50,511 nucleotides of DNA from Prochlorococcus sp. AG-311-D23 (GCA_003284445.1 QBVH01000010.1:1-50511), one strand, 5' to 3'; positions 29,167 to 37,672 are shown, counted from the stretch's first letter. The notes: generated by a model not told the origin, from the sequence alone. A program made the numbers and translations.

Positions 29167-30084
29167 TTGGAAATAATCCTTCTTTTCGCTGAATTAATAC
29201 CATGTCTTTTAATAGGCTATTTACTCGGACGATTTAAAGAAAATTTATCTCTAACAATTTCTCGTCCACTTATTAGCTATGGAATTCCTATCGGTTTGAC
29301 GGGGATATTACTTAAGTCTGGACTAGAATTGCCTTTAATTGAATCAGCTGCATTAGCATTGGTAGCTATTGGTATTTTAATGACTATATTAAATTGCCTT
29401 CCTCATGTAAAAAACCTTGTACTAAACAGAACTCTTCAACTAGGTAGTGCATTTGGGAATACAGGATATTTCGGGATACCAGTTTCACTTGCACTGCTTC
29501 CCGATCATGCTTTGATTTACAGCATAGGTTTTGACATTGGTGCGACATTAGTGATTTGGAGTCTTGGTCCAATACTTTTAACTGTTCCATCAAAAGTTTT
29601 AAGTTCGAATAGATATTGGAAGAATTTTATAAATGGATTATTTAGTAGTCCTGCTGTTAAAGGATTAATTGGCGCATTAATAATTCATTCATCTCCATGG
29701 GATGAACAAATAACAGACTTACTATGGATTCCTTCAAGGGTAGTAATTGTTTTAGCACTAGTAATCGTTGGAATGCGCCTAAGTTGGCTAAGGAAAGCCA
29801 ATATTTCAAGAATAAAAATTCAAATAATATCCATAAAAAATGCATTAATCATGAAGCTGGTTGGATTGCCAGTCATTATGTTGATCATTTCCTCTGCCAT
29901 AAGATTACCCAGCGTCATGCGAGAGGCCTTAGTACTGCAAGCAGCTGCACCCACTGCGATATCTATCCTATTAATATCCCAAGCAGCCTCAAGAGATGAA
30001 AAGGAAGCCACATCTCTTGTTGTTTTTAGTACGATCATCGCTCTCATATCAATCCCAGCTTGGTTGTTCCTTTTAAGATTGTAA
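29167..30084 (+). CDS. AEC-family (auxin efflux carrier-like) membrane transporter
   Basis: A ten-helix membrane protein of 305 aa with the AEC layout: an N-terminal half of five helices, GNTGYFGIPVSLALLPDHAL around residue 97 (the GNTGF-like pore motif), and a C-terminal AAAPTAISILLISQAASRDE repeat. AEC proteins move organic acids, amino acids or auxin-like anions by secondary transport. The start is TTG. Several short frames on both strands inside it are shadows. Substrate not predictable. Confidence 0.82.
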   Translation: MEIILLFAELIPCLLIGYLLGRFKENLSLTISRPLISYGIPIGLTGILLKSGLELPLIESAALALVAIGILMTILNCLPHVKNLVLNRTLQLGSAFGNTGYFGIPVSLALLPDHALIYSIGFDIGATLVIWSLGPILLTVPSKVLSSNRYWKNFINGLFSSPAVKGLIGALIIHSSPWDEQITDLLWIPSRVVIVLALVIVGMRLSWLRKANISRIKIQIISIKNALIMKLVGLPVIMLIISSAIRLPSVMREALVLQAAAPTAISILLISQAASRDEKEATSLVVFSTIIALISIPAWLFLLRL

Positions 30085-30147
30085 AAAGTTAACAACTATC
30101 GCCTTTTAACTCAGCATGTCTAAGTTGTAAGAAATACATTTTTTTTA

Positions 30148-30348
30148 ATGACCTCAGCTACAGCAACAAAAGCGACAACAAAGAGAACAGCGGCAGTAAA
30201 GTCATCAGAAGTAAAGTCTCAATCAATTTATTCATCAACTCAATCAAGATTTGCCAGTTCAAAGTTAATACAAAACTTAGGTTCATCTAATGATGGGGTT
30301 CAATTCGATTTTTCTAGTGCCTTAAGAACTGCATTTGGAAGGGACTAA
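30148..30348 (+). CDS. Thr/Ser/Lys-rich small protein, 66 aa
   Basis: MTSATATKATTKRTAAVKSS then EVKSQSIYSSTQSRFASSKL IQNLGSSNDGVQFDFSSALR. A basic, disordered N-terminus and an amphipathic C-terminal helix. It resembles a short leader-like or DNA-interacting peptide; no family recognised. Confidence 0.5.
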   Translation: MTSATATKATTKRTAAVKSSEVKSQSIYSSTQSRFASSKLIQNLGSSNDGVQFDFSSALRTAFGRD

Positions 30349-30354
30349 AAGAAC

Positions 30355-30450
30355 ATGGACCTCTTAAAAACACTTTTTACAGTTGTTATATGTCTCGGTA
30401 TTGGATGGGCAATCTCTAAGGGGATCATGTTTGGTTTAACACATATTTAA
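30355..30450 (+). CDS. one-helix microprotein, 31 aa
   Basis: MDLLKTLFTVVICLGIGWAI SKGIMFGLTHI. One helix, ATG start, 6 bp after the previous stop. No family recognised. Confidence 0.45.
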   Translation: MDLLKTLFTVVICLGIGWAISKGIMFGLTHI

Positions 30451-30612
30451 AGTGCGTGATGGAGGCCATTCACAAATGACGAACTAGAAGTTATGGACAT
30501 TGCATGGATGAAAGTCAAAGTCGAATGAGAAAAATAAGGCAAAAACAACTGCAACAGAAAAATATATTTCAAAGACGCTTAACGAAATAGCTAATCATTA
30601 CTGAGGAAATTA

Positions 30613-30804
30613 ATGTCTAAAGATTGGCAACCAAAAAAAGAACATCAAGCTATTATCGCAAGGAGTATAGAATTTATTTCCGACGAGTTTGCTGAGTTAC
30701 AAGAGGCTTTGCACTGTCCAAATTCATTTATTGTTGAAATAGCCAATAAAGTTATCTCAGAATATAAAACAAATCAAATCACTATTAGAAGAGATGAAGA
30801 ATAA
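30613..30804 (+). CDS. small soluble helical protein, 63 aa
   Basis: MSKDWQPKKEHQAIIARSIE then FISDEFAELQEALHCPNSFI VEIANKVISEYKTNQITIRR. Entirely helical and mixed-charge. The next gene starts immediately after its stop, indicating an operon with a membrane microprotein. Confidence 0.55.
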   Translation: MSKDWQPKKEHQAIIARSIEFISDEFAELQEALHCPNSFIVEIANKVISEYKTNQITIRRDEE

Positions 30805-30924
30805 ATGGAATTTCTACAATCACATGACCTAAACCAATGGGGTCTTTGGACTCCACTTATTGGAGGTATTCTTCTTTACGTTGGTTTAAATATTAAAATC
30901 ACTGAAATTGATCCTAATGAGTAA
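30805..30924 (+). CDS. one-helix microprotein, 39 aa
   Basis: MEFLQSHDLNQWGLWTPLIG GILLYVGLNIKITEIDPNE: a Trp-rich start and one helix. ATG directly after the preceding TAA. Resembles small photosystem or cytochrome b6f subunits in size only. Confidence 0.5.
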   Translation: MEFLQSHDLNQWGLWTPLIGGILLYVGLNIKITEIDPNE

Positions 30925-30982
30925 TAAAAACACTAGAAATCAACCTGACTATGGGAAAACGTTAAATTTATAAAAAATGTAG

Positions 30983-31180
30983 TTGGAGATGAAACAAGGA
31001 ACTATTGAACTAATTCTTTTTGCACTAATTTTCTTTAGTCTTCAATTTTGGTGGATAAGAATGACCATTCAAAATGGTCGAACTGGAGAAGTAGATAAAT
31101 GGGGGCAAAAAGCAACCTCCAAAAAACTAAATGAACTAGAGAAAGCCAAGCAAAATTTAGAAAAACTTTTTCGATCTTAA
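30983..31180 (+). CDS. one-helix protein with coiled tail, 65 aa
   Basis: MEMKQGTIELILFALIFFSL then QFWWIRMTIQNGRTGEVDKW GQKATSKKLNELEKAKQNLEKLFRS. The plan (helix, linker, leucine-zipper-like end) parallels 20058-20264. A second Met at residue 3 is an alternative start. Function unknown. 30 bp before the APKHIC-family gene. Confidence 0.58.
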   Translation: MEMKQGTIELILFALIFFSLQFWWIRMTIQNGRTGEVDKWGQKATSKKLNELEKAKQNLEKLFRS

Positions 31181-31210
31181 TTTTAAAGATCAATAAAAAC
31201 TTTTGAATTA

Positions 31211-31513
31211 ATGAACTATCAAATTTTGATTGAAAGCTATGCGTCTGGAGAAACTATTAGTAAAGACGAGTTAACATTGCTCGAATTAGAACTTGATTCT
31301 CAACTGGAATCTATCAAATTTTCTCGTAATCAAGGTTGTACTGAAAAAGCTCCTAAACACATTTGCGAAGCAGTTCAAGTATGTGTGGGTAGTAGTTGGA
31401 TCACATGCCTTGCCTCAATACTGGATAAGGCTAATCAACTTTCTCTAGGTAAGAAATCAAGAGGAGCAAAAGTCATTGATGCACTTGTAGATAACAATTA
31501 TTTAATGAATTAA
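31211..31513 (+). CDS. APKHIC-family small protein, 100 aa
   Basis: MNYQILIESYASGETISKDE then APKHICEAVQVCVGSSWITCLASILDKANQ. It shares the APKHIC...GSSWIT..ILD core with 19017-19298, and its N-terminal spacing with 22351-22647. Cys and His are placed as a possible metal or redox site. It is 30 bp from the upstream one-helix gene, as the APKHIC gene at 19017 also stands among microproteins. Confidence 0.65.
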   Translation: MNYQILIESYASGETISKDELTLLELELDSQLESIKFSRNQGCTEKAPKHICEAVQVCVGSSWITCLASILDKANQLSLGKKSRGAKVIDALVDNNYLMN

Positions 31514-31572
31514 ACTAGGAGCAACAATTTTCAATTCATTCTTAATACTCAAATTATTATCAACCGAATCCA

Positions 31573-31785
31573 ATGAAAAATTGTGAAAGTCGTGAAGAGA
31601 GAAAAAAACGTTTTAAGAGTCTTTCAAGTGAAGAAAGAAAAATATTGATCAGGAAGAAATTAGAACTACAAGGTTTAACAGAGGGAAGTGGTGTGAGAGA
31701 AGAGGATCAATCTTCTTATGACAAGGAAGAAATGATAGATTTAATTCTATTAACAAGATGTTTTCAAAAGAATAAATTTCAATAA
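31573..31785 (+). CDS. small basic/acidic soluble protein, 70 aa
   Basis: MKNCESREERKKRFKSLSSE then ERKILIRKKLELQGLTEGSG VREEDQSSYDKEEMIDLILL. Highly charged and helical. Possibly a helical adaptor; no family recognised. Confidence 0.5.
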   Translation: MKNCESREERKKRFKSLSSEERKILIRKKLELQGLTEGSGVREEDQSSYDKEEMIDLILLTRCFQKNKFQ

Positions 31786-31836
31786 CTCATGCAAGCAAAA
31801 TTTGTATTAGGAAGTTAGTTACTGCAAAATGGATAT

Positions 31837-32040
31837 ATGGATAAACCTATAAAAAAAAATAAAATTACCTTTGGAAGGTTTGCAGTTCGTACTCTTGCTA
31901 TATCTGCAAGTACCCTAGCGCTATTTGATTTTCTAAAAGGAGAATATCAAACTGGATGGCTTCTAGCACTTGGATGGTTAACAATCATTATCGGGGAGAA
32001 AAGGATGTTTAATGGTGAAAAGACAAATGAAGACATCTAA
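31837..32040 (+). CDS. two-helix small membrane protein, 67 aa
   Basis: MDKPIKKNKITFGRFAVRTL then AISASTLALFDFLKGEYQTG WLLALGWLTIIIGEKRMFNG. Basic N-terminus, a first weak and a second clear helix. ATG at 31837; an earlier in-line ATG is out of frame. No family recognised. Confidence 0.5.
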   Translation: MDKPIKKNKITFGRFAVRTLAISASTLALFDFLKGEYQTGWLLALGWLTIIIGEKRMFNGEKTNEDI

Positions 32041-32178
32041 GAGAAATGACCAACTGTTAACTATCAATAAATACATCTATAAAATTCATTCAGTTTTTAC
32101 GCCCTATGCCACCATTAAAAAGAAAACAGAATAAAAGCCTTTCAATATTGAGACATTTTATTTCAACCAATTATTTCT

Positions 32179-32439
32179 ATGAGTGAAACCAAGAAAAATA
32201 AAAACTTCAATTTAACTGAAATGAAATTCAAGTTTAATGATCTATTTACTGGAATTGCTCTGCTGTTGTGCGCATTTCTATGTGCATTTAGCCTTGCATT
32301 AATTGCAATCAGATTAGGGCCAATAGCTAAATGGGCTAATTATCAAACTATTTGCGTTGAACAAGAAAGTCTAAAATCACCAATAGAATGGGCCGTACGG
32401 AAATGTAATGGAAGGTCAAAAGTTTATCAAGTGAAGTGA
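32179..32439 (+). CDS. small membrane protein, 86 aa
   Basis: MSETKKNKNFNLTEMKFKFN then DLFTGIALLLCAFLCAFSLA LIAIRLGPIAKWANYQTICV. One long helix with two Cys, then a periplasmic tail with two more Cys. ATG start. No family recognised. Confidence 0.58.
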   Translation: MSETKKNKNFNLTEMKFKFNDLFTGIALLLCAFLCAFSLALIAIRLGPIAKWANYQTICVEQESLKSPIEWAVRKCNGRSKVYQVK

Positions 32440-32526
32440 GAGCAACTCAATTAAAGTTGAGTTGAGAAGTTTTCACCATTCAGATGTTCACGTTTTTCTG
32501 AAGAAGCAAAAACATCAAATTAATTT

Positions 32527-33141
32527 TTAGAGCCAAAACAATAGAAATCCTGCCAAAAGTCCAGACATATGACCTAACAGACTAATTCCAGGGAGGAATG
32601 ACCAAATAATTCCAACGCCTGTGAGTAATGAAATAGATTTTAGTAAACTTGGATCTTTCTTTAATTCGCATCTAATAGAAAAAAATTTTTTCTTTCCATA
32701 TATGGTTGTCATCAAAATAAATGCGTCTATACCAAATAAAACACCACTGAAGCCAATGGCTAAAGACATCGGATCTCCTAAAACTAAAACATCAAAGCAC
32801 CAACAAATAAATGCTTGAAGAGGCATTATTAATGCAACAAAAGCTAAAAAGAAATAGTTACTTTTAAGGCTTAGAGATTTAAGAAAGTATCTAGCGACGA
32901 TGATTCCAGAGATATTTGCCAATAAATGATTCACGTCACCATGAAAGAAATGGGACGTAATTATCCTGTATGGCTCATAAAACAAACGTCCAGACCAATA
33001 GGCAATGTATGTCTTATCAATTATTCCTAAGAAATCTGTTGCAACAAAACAAATAGTGCAAGCCAAAAAGGGAATAAAATATTGCCAATCATCTTTTGAA
33101 ATTTTCTCAAGCATTCGTAAAAAGATTTGCCGATAATTCAA
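32527..33141 (-). CDS. rhomboid-family intramembrane serine protease
   Basis: A 204-residue, six-helix protein. The rhomboid signatures are present: HFFHGDVNHLLANI (helix 2, residues ~64-77), the catalytic Ser in GFSGVLFG near residue 129, and the catalytic His in GHMSGLLAG near residue 187. It would cleave transmembrane substrates in the plasma or thylakoid membrane. Shorter than secreted rhomboids with extra domains. Start is the first ATG. A plus-strand frame within it is a shadow. Confidence 0.85.
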   Translation of the reverse strand: MNYRQIFLRMLEKISKDDWQYFIPFLACTICFVATDFLGIIDKTYIAYWSGRLFYEPYRIITSHFFHGDVNHLLANISGIIVARYFLKSLSLKSNYFFLAFVALIMPLQAFICWCFDVLVLGDPMSLAIGFSGVLFGIDAFILMTTIYGKKKFFSIRCELKKDPSLLKSISLLTGVGIIWSFLPGISLLGHMSGLLAGFLLFWL

Positions 33142-33284
33142 TCGTACATTGTGAATATGATCAATACAAAAGGGAAAAGGTTAATTCTTTAATTATGTGA
33201 TTAAGTTAAAATATATACCTATAAAAGGCTTTATCAATAAATAAAGGTCTAAACAATAAGGTAACAAAGAAATTATTCACATAA

Positions 33285-33611
33285 ATGAACATGGAATTAA
33301 AAAAGAAACTAAATCTGAATAGTTATGAATGGTGGAGAAACCACCGAAGATTTGTAACCCTTGGATTATTTCTGGCGTTTTTTGCTGGCTATGTCAGAGG
33401 CCCTTCAGCGAAAGACTTCAAAGTTAATGATATTTGCGGACGTCTTAGCGCTGATTTGATTACAGGGGAAGAAGCTGCAAGAGGATTAAAATTAGGGAAG
33501 AAAAGAATCGATGGACTAGAGGGAGAGAAAGCTAATATCACTAATCACTACTACCATGCAAAGTACTACTGCCAAGGCTACACAAAAGGAAATGTAGGCT
33601 TGGGATACTAA
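33285..33611 (+). CDS. membrane-anchored protein with two conserved-looking Cys, 108 aa
   Basis: MNMELKKKLNLNSYEWWRNH then RFVTLGLFLAFFAGYVRGPS and a soluble domain (DICGRLSADLITGEEAARGL ... YHAKYYCQGYTKGNVGLGY). One helix near residues 24-38 and a periplasmic tail. Second Met at 33291 is possible. No family recognised. Confidence 0.58.
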   Translation: MNMELKKKLNLNSYEWWRNHRRFVTLGLFLAFFAGYVRGPSAKDFKVNDICGRLSADLITGEEAARGLKLGKKRIDGLEGEKANITNHYYHAKYYCQGYTKGNVGLGY

Positions 33612-33627
33612 CATAATTACTAAAATA

Positions 33628-33674
33628 GCCAGAGAAAAGCATTGCACTTTTCACGCCGCTTTGACGGATCTGGC
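33628..33674 (-). ncRNA. tRNA-like three-way-junction element downstream of histone-like gene B
   Basis: On the minus strand, 7 nt after the histone-like stop: GCCAGA pairs with TCTGGC around CCGT-CAAA-GCGG and GAAAAG-TGCAATG-CTTTTC hairpins. Same architecture as 22709-22753. The T-arm-like stem differs at two positions (GAGAGG/CCTCTC versus GAAAAG/CTTTTC) with both partners changed in each case, i.e. two compensatory pairs, which supports a selected RNA fold. TATTTTAG follows. Confidence 0.62.
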
Positions 33675-33681
33675 TTTTGGA

Positions 33682-34269
33682 CTAAGCTTTAACGGCTTTA
33701 GAACTTGATTTTCTTGCACGCCTTGCAGGTCTTCCTGCTACAGCCTTAGATATTGCTTTTGAAACTGACTTATCGCTTGAAGTTGCCTTTTTTGCCTGAG
33801 CAGAAGCTACTTTCTTGACTGCTGTTTTAACTTTAGAAGTCTTAACTTTTGCATTAGCAGCACTCTTCGCTGGAGCAGGTTTACTTACTGCCTTCTTCGT
33901 AATTGCTTTTTTAGCTACAGTTTTTTTGACAGCTATCTTTTTAGCAGAGGGTTTTGCTGAAACCTTCTTAGCACTTGTAGTTTTACGAGTACGGTGAGAA
34001 AGAATCAAAGCCCACTCATCAGCACTAACATTTGCAGGCTTATTACCATGGACCTCAGAAACTTTTGCAGCTTTTTCAATATCCTTAATTAAGTTTTTCC
34101 AAGAAGCCGCGTAACGCTTATCAGATTGAGATTTAGCTCCACTCTCTACAAGAGTTTCAACAACTTGTGATGCTGATACTTTTTTTCTTCTTCTGTTAAA
34201 GATTTCCTTTTGAAGAGTAGCGATCATGGCTTCGCCTTTAGCACTAACTTTGATACTTAATTGAGACAT
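33682..34269 (-). CDS. histone H1-like nucleoid protein with AT-hook tail (paralogue B), 195 aa
   Basis: First ~95 residues (MSQLSIKVSAKGEAMIATLQ ... NKPANVSADEWALILSHRTR) are almost identical to paralogue A. The tail (KKVSAKPSAKKIAVKKTVAK ... ) is a longer Lys/Ala/Ser repeat and ends AVAGRPARRARKSSS, an AT-hook-like GRP flanked by Arg. I infer a nucleoid-associated protein. The N-domain could be an oligomerisation or DNA-binding fold of its own. A conserved upstream element and a downstream RNA fold are shared with A, so whole modules were duplicated. Confidence 0.7.
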   Translation of the reverse strand: MSQLSIKVSAKGEAMIATLQKEIFNRRRKKVSASQVVETLVESGAKSQSDKRYAASWKNLIKDIEKAAKVSEVHGNKPANVSADEWALILSHRTRKTTSAKKVSAKPSAKKIAVKKTVAKKAITKKAVSKPAPAKSAANAKVKTSKVKTAVKKVASAQAKKATSSDKSVSKAISKAVAGRPARRARKSSSKAVKA

Positions 34270-34293
34270 TAAATTAAGATTTACCTATTTACA

Positions 34294-34322
34294 ACATCTA
34301 GCACATTGTGGGTATCCAATCC
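34294..34322 (-). promoter_or_regulatory. conserved 5' element upstream of histone-like gene B
   Basis: ACATCTAGCACATTGTGGG then TATCCAATCC matches the stretch before paralogue A (23302-23331) at nearly the same distance from the ATG. It probably contains the promoter. Confidence 0.5.
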
Positions 34323-34562
34323 GAACAATCTATTTACATGTAGATGTAAAGAGGCTTTGTATCTTGCTAATTCTTATAAATAAAGTTCAAAACAAGTCGT
34401 AAGATGAAAAAAACAAGTCATAGTCTTATTTAAATAAAAGCAAGGATAGTCTTACTTAAAGCAAAAATGACTATCAAGAAGGTATTAATGGTTTATTTCT
34501 TATGAAAATAGTAAAAAGTAGTAAACATACGCGTTATAAAAAAACAAAATAAAAAAATCAAC

Positions 34563-34784
34563 TTAACTATCTATTGAAAACGTTCTTTCTAATTTTGCTT
34601 TAATTTGCTTTAAGGACGGTTCTGAGACCTTGAGAATTTTTTTATAGAATCCAAAAAGTTTAAGACACGCCAAGGGAACAAATATTGTGAGTAGTAAGCT
34701 TTTGGTTGTAATCATATGAATGTTATAAGCCAAATCAATTAGAAACGCACAAATATTACTTGTTAAAGCTATGTATAAACCCAA
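34563..34784 (-). CDS. small membrane protein, 73 aa
   Basis: MGLYIALTSNICAFLIDLAY then NIHMITTKSLLLTIFVPLAC LKLFGFYKKILKVSEPSLKQ IKAKLERTFSIDS. Two hydrophobic segments and a basic tail. An internal ATG (MITTKS) could be the start. No family recognised. Confidence 0.5.
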   Translation of the reverse strand: MGLYIALTSNICAFLIDLAYNIHMITTKSLLLTIFVPLACLKLFGFYKKILKVSEPSLKQIKAKLERTFSIDS

Positions 34785-34846
34785 AGTATTTCGTAAATTT
34801 TAGTTAAGGTCAAGATGTTTAAAAACGAATTAACCAATTAAATAAA

Positions 34847-35608
34847 ATGAAAGACAGAAAGGATCTAAAAGCTCTTATTTACCAAGTCGCAGCAGCAACA
34901 GATAGAGGTCAAAGATTGAACGCCATGATTGCTCCTATGTACCAAAATAAATCAGAAGAGATGAAGAAACTGGTTGAGGATCTACTGCCACTGTCAGATG
35001 AAATAACTCAGAATTCTATTGAAGGTGAATGGGAGCTTATTTACTCATCAGTTGAATTATTTAGAAGCTCTCCATTCTTTTTAGCCATTGAAAACGCATT
35101 AAACGACAAATCAAAAAGCGATTTATTTTTCAAGCTTCATCTTTTACAAGTAGGATCATTTGGTTTATCAACAGTAGGCAGAGTAGGTCAATATCTCAAT
35201 TTTACTAGAGGAGAAATGATCTCTACCTTTGATACTACGATCTTTGGTCTTACAACTATCCCTATCCTTGGTTGGTTCAAACTTTTGCCTACCTTTGGGG
35301 GTCGGGTAATAACGCTTGCTAAGGAACTTCAACTAAAGGACAACATAATTTCCATAGAATTAGAGAAGACTAAGGTGTCAGAGGTTGATGGTCTGGGGAG
35401 AATTCCATTTGTAGATAATTTTCTCATGGAAAAGTGGTATCCCGTTAAGACAGTATGGAAACTTCTGCCGTGGAATAAAGAAAATCCAAATTGTGAAATT
35501 AGCGTGATCTATGTCGACGAGGATTTAAGAATCGTGAGGGATATGTACGGAGCATTATTTGTTTATATACGTCCATCCATTCCTCTTCTTGACCAAATAA
35601 AAACATAG
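34847..35608 (+). CDS. PAP/fibrillin (plastid lipid-associated) family protein
   Basis: A 253-residue lipocalin-like protein: LKALIYQVAAATDRGQRLNA at the start, then EGEWELIYSSVELFRSSPFF and a beta-rich region ending VIYVDEDLRIVRDMYGALFV. This is the PAP_fibrillin signature (xGxWxLxYTS and LxxYLDExLRIxR..xG..FV). In cyanobacteria these proteins bind thylakoid lipids or plastoquinone, and are linked to light and chill stress. It is 92 bp upstream of a carotenoid-isomerase-like oxidoreductase on the same strand. Confidence 0.85.
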   Translation: MKDRKDLKALIYQVAAATDRGQRLNAMIAPMYQNKSEEMKKLVEDLLPLSDEITQNSIEGEWELIYSSVELFRSSPFFLAIENALNDKSKSDLFFKLHLLQVGSFGLSTVGRVGQYLNFTRGEMISTFDTTIFGLTTIPILGWFKLLPTFGGRVITLAKELQLKDNIISIELEKTKVSEVDGLGRIPFVDNFLMEKWYPVKTVWKLLPWNKENPNCEISVIYVDEDLRIVRDMYGALFVYIRPSIPLLDQIKT

Positions 35609-35700
35609 TCGATATGTTTTTAATATTCAGTTAACTGAAGCAATCACGAAGAAAATGTTGTAGAAACTCTAAAGAAGAAAATTTCTTAATTAGAAAATAA

Positions 35701-37230
35701 ATGAAAAATCCAGATGTAATAGTAATTGGAAGTGGTATTGGAGGATTATGTTGCGGAGGACTACTCGCAAAAGCAGGTAAAAAGGTCCTAATTCTTGAGA
35801 GTCACTCAAAACCAGGAGGTGCTGCTCATGGCTTTGAAAAAAATGGTTATAAATTTGAATCTGGTCCATCTCTTTGGAGTGGAATAGGTACTTGGCCTAC
35901 GACGAATCCCTTAGGTCAAGTCCTTAAAGCTCTTAACCAAAAAGTTGAGTTAATTAAATATCAGGATTGGAATGTTCAAATTCCTGAGGGTGACTACACG
36001 ATAGGAGTTGGAGATAAAAGATTTCTTGATCAGATCAATAGAATTAGCGGAACAGATGCCATTAAAGAATGGGAAAATTTTATTCAAGTGATTAAACCAA
36101 TTGGTGCAGCAGCCAATGCAATTCCCTTATTAGCTCTAAATCAAAACAAGGAAACCGTTTTTCAGCTCTTAAAACGTAGTAAAACACTTCTCACTCACTT
36201 GAAATCATTTAAATACCTTGGAGGTGGATTCGGGAATTTAGTTGATGAGCATCTCAAAGATCCATTTTTAAGAAATTGGGTTGAATTACTTTGTTTTCTA
36301 ATAAGTGGTTTATCTAAAGACGAAACAAATGCAGCAGCCATGGCGACCCTTTTTGACGATTGGTTTAAAACAGATGCCTACTTGGAATATCCAAAGGGGG
36401 GAAGTGAATCAATCGTTAAGGCACTATTAGATGGAATGTACTCATTTGGAGGGGATCTGCAACTTAATTCAAAAGTTAGTCAGATAATTATAAAAAAGAA
36501 TAAAGCAATTGGTATTGAGTTGAAAAACGGTGAGAAAATATTTGCAGAAAATATTGTTAGCAATGCAGACATTTGGAATACTGTTGATTTAATACCAAAA
36601 GAGATATCTCAAAATTGGAGAGAAGAAAGGTCAAGGGCTCCAAAATGTAAGTCATTTCTTCATCTTCATCTTGGATTTAATGCAGAAGGACTGGAAAATA
36701 TTCCACTCCATTCAATATGGGTTGATGATTGGTCAAAAGGTATTACGGCTGAAAGAAATGTTGTCGTTCTCTCTATTCCATCGGCATTGGATCCAACTAT
36801 GTCACCAGCAAACAAACACATACTTCACGGGTACACACCTGCTAATGAACCGTGGGAGATATGGGAAAACCTTAAAATTGGCACACAAGAATACGAAAGG
36901 ACAAAAGAAGAGCGGTGCTCAGTTTTCTGGAAACCCTTAAAAAAATTGGTACCTGATATAGAAGAAAGAATCGAAATAAAAATGCTAGGAACACCACTTA
37001 CACATCAAAGATTTTTAAATACAAGAAATGGAAGTTATGGTCCAGCCTTATCAGCGGCAGAAGGGCTTTTCCCAGGGAATAAAACTCCAATTAAAAATCT
37101 ATTATTGTGTGGGTCAAGTACATTCCCAGGGATCGGGATACCGCCTGTAGCAGCCAGTGGTGCCTCAGCCGCCAATACAATTCTTGGTTCCAAATTTCAA
37201 AGAGATCTAATCGAAGAGCTAGACATATAA
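35701..37230 (+). CDS. CrtISO/phytoene-desaturase-like FAD-dependent oxidoreductase
   Basis: A 509-residue flavoprotein. The FAD Rossmann motif VIVIGSGIGGLCCGGLLAKA begins near residue 6 and GGAAHGFEKNGYKFESGPSL follows. The C-terminal LLLCGSSTFPGIGIPPVAAS is the flavin-binding end of carotenoid desaturases, CrtISO and retinol-saturase-like enzymes. It would act on a hydrophobic polyene in the thylakoid or plasma membrane; the exact substrate is unknown. The neighbouring PAP/fibrillin gene fits a pigment or lipid context. The 89-codon internal frame is a shadow. Confidence 0.85.
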   Translation: MKNPDVIVIGSGIGGLCCGGLLAKAGKKVLILESHSKPGGAAHGFEKNGYKFESGPSLWSGIGTWPTTNPLGQVLKALNQKVELIKYQDWNVQIPEGDYTIGVGDKRFLDQINRISGTDAIKEWENFIQVIKPIGAAANAIPLLALNQNKETVFQLLKRSKTLLTHLKSFKYLGGGFGNLVDEHLKDPFLRNWVELLCFLISGLSKDETNAAAMATLFDDWFKTDAYLEYPKGGSESIVKALLDGMYSFGGDLQLNSKVSQIIIKKNKAIGIELKNGEKIFAENIVSNADIWNTVDLIPKEISQNWREERSRAPKCKSFLHLHLGFNAEGLENIPLHSIWVDDWSKGITAERNVVVLSIPSALDPTMSPANKHILHGYTPANEPWEIWENLKIGTQEYERTKEERCSVFWKPLKKLVPDIEERIEIKMLGTPLTHQRFLNTRNGSYGPALSAAEGLFPGNKTPIKNLLLCGSSTFPGIGIPPVAASGASAANTILGSKFQRDLIEELDI

Positions 37231-37272
37231 AAAACGCCTATGGTTGCTAGATAAAATAAAAATACAAATCAA

Positions 37273-37536
37273 ATGACTAACTCACTCAATAAAGCTTTTA
37301 CAGGAGTAATCGCTCTCGCTCTGATTGTGATAGCCGTAGGTCGAATACCCTTTTCCAGAGAGAAAGAGCTATCAAATTTATGTAGAGAATACTACACAAT
37401 GTACCTTAATCAGAATGACTATTCATTAAAGGAAAAGAACAAGAAGATCAAAATAATCGCAGATAAAACAGGTCTTAAAGCTGAGACAAACAACGTTGGT
37501 AATTTTTGCAATTCATTCTATTTCAACCAAAGGTAG
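37273..37536 (+). CDS. small membrane-anchored protein, 87 aa
   Basis: MTNSLNKAFTGVIALALIVI then AVGRIPFSREKELSNLCREY YTMYLNQNDYSLKEKNKKIK, ending in GNFCNSFYFNQR. Signal anchor and a soluble tail with two Cys. No family recognised. 42 bp after the oxidoreductase stop. Confidence 0.58.
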   Translation: MTNSLNKAFTGVIALALIVIAVGRIPFSREKELSNLCREYYTMYLNQNDYSLKEKNKKIKIIADKTGLKAETNNVGNFCNSFYFNQR

Positions 37537-37672
37537 ATTTTAAATAAGCAAAAAAAGAAAAGTTTATCTGGAAAGATTTATGAATTTTTAATAGGAACAA
37601 ATACATCCGTAATTATATCGATAGATTTTATATCAATTTAGTAGTTAAATAAGATTAGTAACTAGGAAATTC

